A DNA stretch of 64,000 nucleotides from Harmothoe impar (taxonomy: Eukaryota > Annelida > Polychaeta > Phyllodocida > Polynoidae), in the NCBI GenBank assembly GCA_947462335.1, contig OX381706.1:15166784-15230783 (forward strand). The letters are read 5' to 3'. This document shows, piece by piece, positions 1-12,173 of this stretch (position 1 is its first letter; each line of letters opens with the position of its first letter). Below the pieces are notes generated by a model. It had not been told where the DNA came from. It saw only the letters and a program-made list of their open reading frames with translations, and made no database searches. The position numbers and the translations under genes were made by a program.

Positions 1-2340
1 CCTTTCATACATAAGATACTTCATTTTATATACCTGTTTGAACCATTCCTTTTGCATTCTATTGCATCCTTATGACTTGCGAATTATACCTTTCTGAATG
101 TGGGGCGGGTATAATGGGCGAGAATTAGTTCCTGATTGCTTCAGTGAGACTTAATTCTCAATGTCCTACAATTCTTTAATTTGATTATTTCTTCTCTCTA
201 TGAATTAGTGTTTTACACATAATTCCACAATTGTCCTGAATGTGGCGTCTTAGCTTAATCCAGCAAGATGATCCATATTGATCAAGTCTAATTTTCTGGC
301 AGTGTGAAGCAGAACTAAATGATTTGGCTGGGTCTGGTTTGGCTTAGACGTGTGGCCAGGTTCCAGGTACCGTCATTATAGAGTCTGCAGTGGCCGCCTG
401 TCTGGTAGTGCTCTAACAAACCCACCAGGGGGCACACCTGACTGCGGGTCTGCTCTACTGTACCGGGCACCATCTTGAATCCTCTAAGACCAGCATCGGG
501 CTTTTTTTTTGCTTTTTTTCTCTTTTGGTCCTCATCAAAAGGGTAATCCAGTAACTTGAATCCGTTGGATGGGATGAGATTTGTGGTAGGTTTAACATTG
601 CTCATCCGATCCGACGGGTTTACATTCGTGGGTTCACCCTTTTAGATGCAAAATGTTCTTCCTCGACCAATTTCTAGTGTGATGGTAGATGATGCAATTT
701 GATGTTAGATTTGTATACGTAATGCAATACATTGAAGTGAGACAGATAAATATGCCATCACCTCTATATATCATGACAGTTAGCTTTAATGCATCATTCA
801 GACTGTATATATGTGGGTTGATACGCTTTTGAAGGATCGACAAGACGCAGGCTAGTTGCTCGCAAGTGCTGCACTGGTGGGTTGAAGATAGCCGATTACT
901 TATCGCATTTATGAAGCCCTGGCCAGGGGCGGATGGAAAATCGGAAATGTTCAATATGGTAAACCTTAGCCAGGTCCTCATCCAGGAAGGAATTGCCTAT
1001 AAGGAAAGGAGGGAACCCCCTGTTCCTAGCTGCCCTCAACCTCAAATGCTGTCAGACCAGTAGGCAGTAACAGACTTGATATCCAGGTAGTCATACAGCC
1101 TGGGACAGGCTACCTGATCATTCTAATTAATAATACATGTGCATACAGTTCTCGTCATGGTCCATTATTAGATTGCAGTGTTATGGCTCTAGAGCGGCTA
1201 CCTCATAATAATCAATACACAGAACTGCGTCATAAGGTGCCTACTGCCCAGGTGGTCTGTCCGGGCAGGTGTAGACCATATAGGGCAATGGTACAACAGG
1301 TATACAATAGACTCCATTGTCTAGTTCCAATGCTGCAAGAGTAAAAGACATAATAGAGGAGGATTATTTTGTTGTGATAAATTATAACAGCTCATAGTTC
1401 TTTGAGCTTTTTCAGGTTCAATAATCTAATAGATCATGGTGAATGTACACAGACATGATCCAGCCTTTGACTTGATTAAAGCTATGGTATTGAGTTATGG
1501 CGCTATATATATATCATGTAGCCCAATGTATACAAATCTGGGATTTAACAGGGACATGCAATATTGTATACCAGGAAGCAAATAAAGTGTGCTTGTATAT
1601 TAGATCAACTTGGGCAATACATTTCATTCCTTTATTCTATCCTAAATGTGGTTAGTTTTTAACATATAAAAGACTCTTTTTTTGTAAATGACGCCTTTGA
1701 ATCAATATGGGCTATAATGACTATAATGTATAGTTTCCTTCTAATATGATTATGTTTCCGTCTTATGGGAAATAATGAATGGTTTCTGTACCGCAGTCAA
1801 TTATTGTAAATCGTTGTCAAGTGATGGCTGAACGATGTATGGTACAGAAACCATTACAGCATTCAATTTCTTATTTCTGCATGTATTTGTCCCACGATGC
1901 ATCAGTTCAGTTGGCAGTTTGGCAGCTTTGCCCACATACAATCTATACACGTCCCTGGGTGATATCGTATAACCAATATCCTGCAGGGTTTTCACTCTGC
2001 ATATTCGATCCATATTTCTCTGGCCACAACCTTTCAATTTTACCTCCACCCCCTCCCCCCCTGTCTCCCCCCCCTCCTTGTTATTATTCAGCCAGACTTC
2101 CTGCTATAGACCTCCCTCCTGAACATTGATGATCTGGTAGCAGACATGCGGAAAGGATACTCCATATGAGAGTACGCGGATCAACATTTCTTCTTGGCTG
2201 CCAATTTCTTCTCTTTTTAAAAATGTTTCCTTAATTATATTTCTTCTTTCTCTTGTAATGCCAAAAAAAGAGAAGTAATTTAATCTTATAGCTTAATAAA
2301 AAAAATTAAAAGGAGTGAGTAGCCATGCATAAAGGATGGC
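1..2340. other. Non-coding stretch, no supported gene
   Basis: Apart from a weak minus-strand ORF at 315-605, I see no gene here. The sequence is AT-rich with many stops, a pyrimidine-rich tract near 2,043-2,080, and no terminal inverted repeats that I can pair. It could hold distal regulatory DNA or old decayed repeats. Confidence 0.4.
315..605 (-). CDS. Possible small coding exon or pseudogene fragment
   Basis: A 96-codon ORF opening with ATG at 605 and closed by an upstream in-frame stop. The predicted peptide has a lysine-rich patch around residues 28-36 (QKRKKAKKKPD) and a less simple C-terminal half (HCRLYNDGTWNLA), which reads more like protein than chance ORFs nearby. I recognise no family. 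It could be a terminal exon of a minus-strand gene lying to the left, a retrocopy fragment, or chance. The codons in the lysine tract coincide with homopolymer runs, which weakens the case. Confidence 0.2.
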   Translation of the reverse strand: MSNVKPTTNLIPSNGFKLLDYPFDEDQKRKKAKKKPDAGLRGFKMVPGTVEQTRSQVCPLVGLLEHYQTGGHCRLYNDGTWNLATRLSQTRPSQII

Positions 2341-2359
2341 CCGTGCGCTGCTCACATCC

Positions 2360-4700
2360 GTCTACTTGTTGCACGTTATGGTCAGTACCGGTGGAACGAT
2401 ATTGATCGGCGTCACGTTCATCCACAGTTATAGATCCATGCGGCAAGAAGGGGTGCCTTCCAAAGTAAATTTGGGTTTATGTTGCTTGTAAGTGTCTGTA
2501 ATGTCTACAAATCCATACATCCTATATCAGGAGATTTCTAAGACAATAATTTAGGGCAGATGACGATATAAATGGGCTATAGTTTACTAATTTACATGGT
2601 ATAACATCTATTAACCTTTTCAGCCCATTTATATCTCCATCTGGCTTCAATAAACCGTTTTCTATAAAGCCGATCAAAGATGGTACCCGGTCAAAGATGA
2701 GACCCGGTCAAACATGGCTCCCGGTCAAAGACATTTACATTGGCCCAAGTTCGTGAGAAACGGCCATATATGAAAATGGCTTTTGAATATTTGGAATATC
2801 CTTTCAGTTCTGAAACTTTCTGCCAGACCAGAGCCGCCATTTTAGGCGGACATTGTCACTGTCCGACAAGTTTTAGCAAAGGCTGCCTCTTTCTAGCTGC
2901 ATTGGTCTATAGACATGAACATCAATACCTTGTGGTACTCACCAGGAAACAATTTTAATAATGTAACACGCAGTAGGAGATAAAAGTATAAATAGCAAAG
3001 TGGTCGCCATGGCAGAGCAGGGATGCATGTTAATGGCAAAGGGGGAAAAAACTGACACAATCAACAATTGGAGCATGAGAGAGAGGTTACATGACTAACA
3101 CAAAAGGGTTTAGGAATAGCATTGCAAGAGCATGCAGGCCAAGTTATGAATCGTACAGGGATGGATACAGAAATGGTCAATGTTTGACAGTTAAAACATT
3201 ACTTAGATGATTTTTGCTGATATTCCTTTGTAATCCATTAAGCTATAATTCTTGAATCCTTTTATATGTGTAGGAACCTGCTTTGGGGCCCTCTTTTCAC
3301 CAGCGTTATTTTTTACAGCGCAGCTAGCAGTATTTATAAACACTATGGGGCTAAAATTAGCAATGTGGAAGTTTATACAGTAAGATAGATTAGCGTATCT
3401 CCTTGAAGCAATTTTATAGGGGTATTAGTAACACAATAGTTGGATTGCTAAGCAATCACATACAACCAACACTGAAAGTGACAAGGGAGCAGGTCTTCTA
3501 GCTGGAGTTGCCAGATAGAAGACCCACTTGGTATGTGCCAGCCCAAAAACCTGATGTTTGTCAGCTGCAGACTTGGCACTGCACTAACCCTAGAATATTA
3601 AAAGGGGCAGCATGATGTAGACTCACCAGGCCTACATTGGTACATCATGCTGGCAAAGCAGATTTATAGTGGTTAAAGGGTTTTCCAGGACTGTGAATTT
3701 GATGACTTTAAACCTGCGCTCGCAGTGGGCCACTGCTTGGGCTAACATTGTCACTCAGATGAGCCTAGTGTCATCTTGAGGGATGGTAAACTGGTAGGTC
3801 CTCAGATGGACAACCATTAACTTGTTTATTTTATTACAGTCCCTAAGAATACCCTAAAGTCTTCTTATAATACAACTATATGACAACTTTAGATGCTTTG
3901 ATTTTATCAGAGAAGCTGGTTCTTTAGACGTTCCCCTGTTCCTCTTCCTCTCTCACTTTGCAGTGAGCCCTAATCAGTATCCCCTGGTAACAAAGGACAA
4001 GAGCCCCACTTCTGCGTTGCTTAAATCCACACTGGTAGTAGTCTAGACGATGAGGTAGTTTCTCTGATGTGGCCAGAGCCTGATAAATGAACACCCAGTG
4101 CCAGCCAGTCCTTGAAGGGTTAATTGCTTATTAAAGCACCCAGTCATAAACCTCGATTTCAATTACCTTATCTCATTATGTAGTTTTCTTGTAATAGAGG
4201 CTTTATTGACTAGGGATTAGCTAGGTATTGTAGAATTCCAATTAGAAGAGTCCAATCAATATGCAAAGATACTATTTTCGAGGTAGGCAGAGTGATTTAT
4301 TTAACAGTTTAGCGATTAGTAGAGAACAAGGAATCTCAGAGGTGCTTCCTCTAATTGAATGTGTACATCTTCCAAGTCATTTACCTTTTCAAATTAATGC
4401 ATTGAAAGATATCTGTACTCTTTATACTTGATCAACAGATTAGAACATTATCTACAGTCATTTCATATCTGATTTGGTCTAACATTCTCTGGTAATTCGC
4501 TGGTGATACATTAATGAATCATGCCAACCCTCCGACAGTGCCTTAACCCGTAGGGTCGGCATGATGCTTGATTGCAGAACTGGCCAGTTAATTACCAGGG
4601 TTGCATTATGCATCATGGCGAACAAGGGCATGATGCGTTAATGCATTATACCATCCTTAAAGTGTTAACATGGGTATAAGCAGCTGACATGATGATATCA
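2360..4700. repeat. Partial leading unit of the tandem array
   Basis: Sequence near 2,365-2,400 (ctacttgttgcacgttatgg) and 2,995-3,080 (gcagagcagggatgcatgtt, then a gacacaatcaacaa-like stretch) matches blocks at 11,590-11,840 and 18,580-18,840 that close the later units. I read this as the tail of a unit preceding unit 1. It also holds a palindromic MITE fragment near 3,590-3,675. There is no gene. Confidence 0.45.
4505..4673. mobile_element. TGATGCA-family palindromic MITE, partial
   Basis: Built of nested inverted words such as catgatgc, gcatcatg and ccagggttgcat, ending in ccttaaagtgttaac. The same order of words is found in fuller copies at 9,956-10,203 and 34,793-35,025, so this is a truncated or diverged copy. 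Confidence 0.6.
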
Positions 4701-5127
4701 GATAGATAAAGCATAGAATTGACATTGACAGGTCTGTAAGTTAATTTCCACAGCAAACTGTAATATCATATTAGGGAAAAGTGTGTAGGAGTAGGAAAGT
4801 AAGAGTGCGCTAAATACGTGGAGGAATCCAAATCAATAACATGCATAGAGATCTGATGAGGTTTGTTTTCCCTGTTGAATTAAGTGCAGTATAGGAGCTT
4901 GGCAGCTAAAACATAAAATACACATACTACTGATATTTCCAGCAAACATATATATACAGGTATGGTCTTTGTATCCTCCTGAAAAACTGTACTAAGCATG
5001 CCAGCTGGTTTCATCAAGTCTGTACCCGAATGTTATTCTTATAATACGCACCCATACCCTGGACTTTCGACCCTATAAAGGCCCATAACATATGGAAAAG
5101 GGATTTATGAGCGATAAAAAATGAATA

Positions 5128-5502
5128 TTGCTCTCACTTATTCAGTACCATATGACATGCCCCAGGGCATCAGGAAACACTCCAGGTGAACAGCTATCCA
5201 ATAACCACAGCCATCATGGGCACGTTCATCGAATTATGTGGGGTTACTTTTTCATTACCCGTGTTATGTCCAACCCTACCTTTCCCTTTCTTGTGACAGT
5301 AAATATGAAGCCGAAGTGCTCCCCTTTCAGGTGGTCAGAGGGTATTACTCGGGGAAGCTCCTATAGGGACTTGTCTGTTATCACGAGCCACATGAAGGAC
5401 CCCTGGTCATGGGGGTCTGTCCCATCAGCAGTGTATTACTGTCAGGGGGCTATTAAGGGGCACAAATGGCCAGCGCTGGTACCCTGGTGGCAAGGCACTT
5501 AA
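5128..5502 (+). CDS. Array-conserved small ORF, copy 1 (coding status doubtful)
   Basis: An open frame ending in a motif like QGAIKGHKWPALVPWW. The same frame is open in the corresponding block of the other two units (13,533-13,778 and 31,082-31,297), where the end reads QGAIKGHNGAALAPQ. Between copies the DNA is similar, but the peptides differ at many positions outside the C-terminus. It may be a relic exon or simply a non-coding block lacking stops. Confidence 0.15.
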   Translation: MLSLIQYHMTCPRASGNTPGEQLSNNHSHHGHVHRIMWGYFFITRVMSNPTFPFLVTVNMKPKCSPFRWSEGITRGSSYRDLSVITSHMKDPWSWGSVPSAVYYCQGAIKGHKWPALVPWWQGT

Positions 5503-6459
5503 CTGAAACCCCATTTACTATGGTGTGACATTGAGGAATCATTGAGAGTTTATAGTCATATAAAATGGGAAAGCATCACCACTGGTATTTGAGATATGGA
5601 GCTCTATTGAGCGATTTAGGAATTCAATTCATGAAATTGATTTGTTTGTTGTTTTATTATATTATGTGAAAGGTGGTAAATTAGTGATTTGGGAATTTAA
5701 CTATTGAGTATGATTATTGTATAAATGCCTAGGATAAATCATGTGTAAACCATGTCCCTAAGGTTATTACTGTCATTTAAATGGATATTTGTCACATGGT
5801 AATTGAATTGTTAATGTTACTCAAGTGGCACTCCATGTAGCAAACTTGTAATCCTGGCACCCAGTGCAGCATTCAAGTGTTACATTTTAGGGCTAGAACC
5901 CAAACCACAGGGCAACCATGCATCAAAGGTTTCAGAGTACATAGTACACTTAGTTAGGGCTCATCAGCTGTTAGTACCACCTCCATACACCATAAGTACA
6001 TGGAGATGGGGCTATAAGTACAAGAGGAGGGAAACCTTAAATCAGCTAATGCTTCCCGCTTCCTTCATAGAGTGCTGATTTATTACACCCTTACTCTGAC
6101 CCATCCGATCCCTCAATATTGGTGAGGCCTAATGCATGTTTCTACTGTGAGAAGATATGTAGGGAAATAACACCTTAGCTCAGAGACATTTTGTGGTTTT
6201 CCCTCTTTTATCTCAACATCATAAGGACAAGCGAAGAATTTTTTTTATTGAGTCCCCCTGTTAAGTCAGGTTTGGTCAGATATAGATTTCCGTGCTCTGT
6301 GTAACCGCAACCATGGCAACACAAAACATACCATCAGATCAGTAGAGGTTGTTTCACTACAACCCCCACCACGCAGACACACATGACAAGTCTCTCCCCA
6401 GGGCTCCAACTCACAAAGGGATCCCAGCCTCCCACCTGTCAGTCCCTCACGTCCTGACC

Positions 6460-6770
6460 ACATTAACCAATCAGTGAGCAGATAAGAAAACCCTTACACA
6501 GGCTTGGCCAATCAGCACCCAGCTAACAAGGCAATCTCAGGCGATCAGTCTCCCTCTAAGGAGGCACCTGACAAGATCAGTAAAGGAGCTCGTGTGTGGG
6601 TCTCCAAGGTCAATTGTTGGTTCTCAAGGTGAGAATGATGGCTCGGGTCTGAAGGTTAAAGGGTCAAACTGGTGGCTCCATCTTGTGGTAAGGTTGGAGG
6701 CTGCTGAGTGGTCGGGTATCCTAAGTCTTTGATCATTAGCTGCACATAGACAGGCTCTGTGGCTCCTCGT
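6460..6770 (+). promoter_or_regulatory. CCAAT-containing conserved block, unit 1
   Basis: This is the best-conserved stretch shared by the three units. It carries two or more CCAAT boxes (aaccaatcag, gccaatcag) spaced about 50 bp apart, then a donor-like tctcaaggtgagaat. That arrangement could be a promoter with a first exon of a non-coding transcript. No TATA box is obvious. Copies are at 14,960-15,240 and 32,485-32,790. Confidence 0.25.
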
Positions 6771-6969
6771 GAATGTTTTATTTGATACTCACACAACACA
6801 GGAAAGCCCTATATGTATAACAGAAGTTTGGTTATCCATACTTTTTAGGATGTTCAGGGTATACACATACTCAATCAGAATAAAATGCTCCTTTTATAAA
6901 TACATGTATTCCCAAAGAGTATGCTCAGTCAATGTTAATTAAGGATAGATGTCTTTAAAATATGACATT

Positions 6970-7183
6970 TGTTGTCACGATGCACCAATGCAGCCCCGGT
7001 GAGTAACTAGCCAGTGCTGCATTGGTGCATCATGATGACCCTTAGGAAGTGTCTCAACCCCGTAGGGTCTGCATGATACTTGAATGCAGCCGTGGCGAGC
7101 TACTTACCAGGGCTGCATTCATGTACTATGACAACAAAGGGCATAGCGCATTAAAGCACCATGCCACCCATAAAGAGTTAAAT
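6970..7183. mobile_element. TGATGCA-family palindromic MITE
   Basis: Contains the family words cgatgcaccaatgcagcccc, ctgcattggtgcatcatgat and gggctgcattcatg in paired inverted order. It ends with cccataaagagttaa, similar to the family end ccttaaagggttaa. Confidence 0.65.
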
Positions 7184-9955
7184 CAATGCTACGTGAACAG
7201 TAATAGGGAATACATTAGAATACATTAGAATGACTTATGCTCTGATCATAATGATCTATGACGCTGATACAGTGCACAGAAATGGGTATAAAACTATATA
7301 GAAATATCACTTCATACAGTGAGGGGTGGCAAGGTGAGTGGTGGACAGGTGGAGGTGGTGTGGGATGAATGTCAAGTAGAATATTTACACACAGAATGTG
7401 AGATGGGGCTGACTGATATGTAGACAGGGGGAAATGGACATGAGAGGCCGGAGGGAGAGGGTGACCTTATGGTCCATGTGAGAGGAGATTCAGGCCAGGC
7501 ATTATGGGCTAGATGCCTGTTTGTATATAGATAGGAAGTAAGGGGCTGGTGATTTGGTTGGAGTTGGCTATATATTACAGCTTTTTTAAGGGACCATAAG
7601 GAAGGTGTTGAGAGAACAGGATGAGATTGGTATTGGTAGACAGCAGCATAGGGGGGGACTCTCATGATGTTGTGAGTCAGTTATTCCGCTTTTTTTTATA
7701 ATCCTTATACCATCAAGGCCACATGTGCTCATCTGACCATATCACTTGGTTACCTGACCATATTTGTGGTCAGTGGCACACACTACGTCCCACCTCTGCT
7801 GTGAGAGTGGACAGGCTAGTGGTGAATATTGGTCAGGAGGCAAGTCGGGGAAGGGATTTGGGCTCGAAGATTAGGTCTTACCCCCAGCGCCCCTATATAT
7901 AGGGCTGAATACCTGTCCCGACTGCACTCTGACTGTTACTGGACGTGCAGTAAGATCTGTGGGTTTAAGGTAGGGTCGTTTGAGGCCAGGAGGTGGGTGT
8001 GAGAGGATGGTGATGGGATCCATGTGCATCCCTAAATAAGTGGACTTAGTCTGATATCAAGGCCAGCTTTAGTCTCTGTTATGGCCACATTACCGACCCT
8101 AACCTACAACCCACTCACCTACTTGCATCCATGCACCACCTTCACTGACCTTCACTGACCTTCGCTGACCCACATTTTTCACTACTGGACCCTTATTTCC
8201 ACTTTACCCACGGACCTGTAAGCTGCCTTCAGTCAACATCCCCTTTTAACCCTGTTTAATGGACTTGCATCCTGTGACACCTTACTACTCTACTGTGTTA
8301 ATGCCCGCCACATCCTCTAAAATGGGAGCCAGGTTTAACCATAAGTTACAGTAGGCCCATTTTATGGGATTTGGTTTCAGTTTACTTGGTGCAGTACACA
8401 GTAGATAACCCCTGATACATGACTTAAATCTAGATCGCCTTAAGTAACCCTGCCATGTTCTGTGATTAACAGCATGAATAAAAAAACTCCTCTACCCATG
8501 TGTGATCAAAGCATGACACCCGGAGGTTAAAATCACATTCCCATATCTCTTCTTTATGTGATCAATTGAGGAGCCACTGAGCACTTTTAGTATGATTTAA
8601 GGCAGCGGCAAGGAACTATTGATCATCTGTGTTGTGTATGCACTTCTTTGATATTACAATAAAACTGCCAAGTGCCTTGATGTAACAGTTTATAAAATGC
8701 AAACTGTGGAACGGCTTGTTCCTGGCGCTTTTTTAGCTCTCCTCATTCCATATGTTTTTTTTCCCTCTGTTCACTTTTTCTTCTTCTTCCACTTCATTTT
8801 CTTCTCATCCTCAATCCTATTATTACAAAGGGAATCCATCATCTGTTGTATAATTGTAGTGCACATTTCCGTCTTCCTATCTTTGCAGCATCAAACTCTT
8901 TTAATTATCAGCGCAACCTCGTTTGTTTGTGCATATCTCATGTGCTGCAACCCCACCTCCTATTCATCATAGTATAAATGAATCCGTATATATATTCCTG
9001 GTTTATTCACTCATCTGCAATTTCAAAATTGAAACTAATGTTTACTAGTCTAGATTCTACCAGATGTCCTCTCGCAATTTAAATATACTACTTGCATGTT
9101 GTACCATGCCCTAACCCACATTGCCATGTACTACTTGGATTTTGTGCCATCCCCTAGCCCACTTTTCCATAAACTACTTGCTTTTTATACGATTTGTATA
9201 TCACTTCTACAGATTTTGTCTTAACCCCCGCCCCCTCAATTCCCTTTAGTTTCACTGCTATACTTTGAACATAAGTTATGGCATTGCTAAAAGAGTTTCA
9301 CTATTTCCAAGAGGTTAGTCAGATTGACCTCAACGCAAAAAGAGGAAAATGCCCTCTTAGTTTCAGAATTGGTTTATTGTAATCTTCCCACTAAAAGGGT
9401 AATGATCTGTGACTTTATTAGTTCTCCCAGTGAGCCCTGGATGAGAATGGTCAGGAGAAAAGGAAAAACTCCTGTCCTAGAAGCCCTACAGCATTGGAGC
9501 CTACTGGGGAGAATTCTGAGAACTATTAAATACTCTGTCAAGACTAAAGAGGATTGCGTTCAGCTGCAGTAGTGTAAAACACATTTCCTGATGGTATCTT
9601 CATAGTATCCATGAACAGGACCAGGAGAAAATTGCAGTCCCACTGACATTACCCACCATTTTGTTTCTAATGGAAGTTGCCAATTTAGTCCTATTTTAAA
9701 ATGGATCAGGTGAGGTCTAATAATATTAATGTAGGCAAATCATGTAGGGCATTGCTCTGTAGAAGTCGCTAAGGGCTTTAACAGCATATCAGTCCACATT
9801 TGTGTTGAGTCCAAGGCATGATTGAGCATTCTCTTCACATTATCATCATAGGGTGTTGATATAGATCTAAAAGGGATTCTTCCAATGAATTATTGGCACA
9901 AGTCCTCCTCTCCCATATTGCCTGTCCTAATGAGTATCCACATCAACTTTTACTT

Positions 9956-10203
9956 TTAACCATTTAAGGACGGCATGATGCCTTAATGCACTATACCCTT
10001 TGTCTTCATGATGTATAAATGCAGCCCTGGCAACTAACTCGCCAATGCTCCATTCAAGCATCATGCCGACCCTACGGGTTAATACACCCCTAGAGGGTTG
10101 GCGTGATGCACCAATACAGTTCTGTCGAGTTACTCACCAGGGCTGCATTGGTGCATCATGACGACAAATGTCATCTTTTAGCAACAAACGTCCTTAAAGG
10201 GTT
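9956..10203. mobile_element. TGATGCA-family palindromic MITE, full copy
   Basis: Starts aaccatttaaggacggcatg and ends ccttaaagggttaa, so the ends are inverted repeats around TTAAGGA/TCCTTAA. The inside is two smaller hairpins (ggcgagttactcaccaggg type). No coding capacity. One of at least eight copies in the window. Confidence 0.75.
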
Positions 10204-10332
10204 AACATGCTCCATGATTTATCCTCTGCAGTCATCACCATACAATAAACCCGACCTGAGTGTGTGACGTGAAGTGAATGATGTCTCATATGCAGGTTGT
10301 CAGCTTGTGATAAGGTTTCTAATTTGATGACA

Positions 10333-10547
10333 GAAGAGCTGTGTTAACCCTTTAAAGGCAGCCTGTCGCTAAAAGATTACATTTGTCATCATTATGCACC
10401 AATGCAGCCCCGGTGAGTAACTCGCCAGTACCATGCCAATCCCATAGGGTTGTCATGATGCATGAATGCAGCCCTGGTGAGTTAATCACCAGGGCTGCAT
10501 TCATGCATCATAATGACCAAGGGCATGATGCCATCCTTAAAGGGTTA
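10333..10547. mobile_element. TGATGCA-family palindromic MITE
   Basis: Begins gttaaccctttaaaggcagc and ends ccatccttaaagggttaa. It lies 130 bp from the previous copy in the same array unit and is absent from the other units at this place, so it inserted after the array formed. Confidence 0.75.
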
Positions 10548-10697
10548 AATTAGACATGACATAAATACTCCACCATGATGTATTGCTAGCCACTACAGGA
10601 ACAAGATATTATTGTAAGTGTAAGCAGATCTACTTACTGTTAAGGCTCCATAAGTGCAGTACATTATTGTATTTCTGCATGGATTTATTAGATGCAC

Positions 10698-11028
10698 TGA
10701 GAAAATATGAGCGTCAGCCTGTCCATTAACTATGTCGCCAAAACAATCTACTTACAAGGATTAGCCAGTTTAATGAGGGTCAGGCACTGCTGGACCCATC
10801 CGAATGCGGGTCAGGCATTGCTGGACCCCCCCCCCCCCCCCAAATGGCTGGAGAGTCTGGCCATACTGTACCTTCTTTTCAGAGCCTGCAATGCTGGACT
10901 CTAGGGAGCCTCTCTCTCAACCTCCAAGAGTCCAGCAGTGCCTGATCCTCACTTTACTGCTTGACTCTTGTAATTGTTTTTTTGGCGACATGGCACATGT
11001 ACAGGCTGACGCTAATATTTTTCTCAGT
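10698..11028. mobile_element. Foldback MITE, about 330 bp
   Basis: The left end reads tgagcgtcagcctgtccatt, then atgtcgccaaaacaat, then gggtcaggcactgctggac. The right end is the reverse complement of a similar series (gtccagcagtgcctgatcc, tttttttggcgacatg, acaggctgacgcta). Arms are about 95-100 bp around a core with a run of C at 10,827-10,840. A related copy lies inside the composite element at 26,010-26,230. Confidence 0.75.
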
Positions 11029-11393
11029 TTACCTTTATGAGCTTCATATGAATGCCTCCACTATAGATGGGAGGGGGATATCTACTATTACGATATTGCA
11101 AAACATATTCTAAGATTGCTTTCACACTATACCACTTTAGATAATTATTTTCTGCAAGATTCTTTAATGCATTTACTTTTCACCCTGCATAGTAAATCTA
11201 ATATTTAATACAGAAACTTCCTCTTCTCACCCACCCATTCTCTTCTCTCTCTCAGCCCTTTTGCAAGATTCTTCATTGCATTTAGTTTTCACCCTGCATA
11301 GTCAATCTATGTTTCTCAGAAAAGACACTTCCTATTCTACCCACCCATTCTCTTTTCTGTCTCACCATTCAGCTCCTAAACTGCTGTAAAACC

Positions 11394-11575
11394 TCGCGTA
11401 TAAGCTGCACCCCAACTTTGGCAAATTCTATCAGCCTAACAGGAGACCTGAAAACTGTTAATTTAGTACTGTAATCTACTTTTAAAAACTCGCGTATACA
11501 CTGCACCCTGACTTTGTCTTAATCTTATAAGCCACCAATCTGACTTGCGTACTACCTGTACATGAGGTTTTATGG
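11394..11575. mobile_element. ACCTCGCGTATAAGC-family MITE
   Basis: Ends tgtaaaacctcgcgtataag and tacatgaggttttatgg are inverted. Internal words (aaaactcgcgtatacactgc, actggaccctgact-like) match copies at 45,116-45,342 and 63,763-63,952. Confidence 0.65.
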
Positions 11576-11849
11576 TGATCATTGTCTACCTGTTGCACAT
11601 TCTGGTAAGTACCACAGGTAGAGGGGTTTTGAATTTCTCCTCATTTATCTCTGCAGCCAGACATGTCATGCATGGATATTAATAAGTTGTGGCACATTAG
11701 GGGAAATGGTATGAGAAAGGTGACATGGAGAATGAGATGAAATATTAATGGGAAAGTGCTGTCAGGTTCCCATGGCATGGCAGGGATGCATGTTGATGAA
11801 ATACAGGAGAGCGGCACAATATACAGATGAAGCATGAAAAATAGGCTTA

Positions 11850-12173
11850 GGGAGTGGTCATTTTTTAACAACAGGGGGGGGGGGGGTTGGTGGATTTGGG
11901 GGGGGGGACCAAAAAAATTTGGACCCCTTGAAGGGGGGGACCAAAAACATTTGGACCCCTTCTGAGGGGGGGACCAAAAAAATTACACCTTTTTTTAGCG
12001 GAAAAGCCCGCGCGTTACTATAGCTCAAAGGGGTCGAACGCACTCAATTTCAACCTGCCTGGAGGGGGGGACTGAATAAATTTCGACCCCTCTAGCGGGG
12101 GGGACCAAAAAAATTCTGACCCGCTCGCGCGAAAATCCACCGACCCCCCTGTTGTTAAAAAATGACCACTCCC
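11850..12173. mobile_element. Harbinger-like MITE with G-rich core, copy 1
   Basis: Terminal inverted repeats gggagtggtcattttttaac (left) and ttaaaaaatgaccactccc (right), flanked by TTA at 11,847-11,849 and 12,174-12,176. A 3-bp TWA duplication and GGG termini fit PIF/Harbinger elements. The core repeats the phrase ggggggaccaaaaaaattt several times and is strand-asymmetric in G. It has no transposase, so it is non-autonomous. Confidence 0.8.
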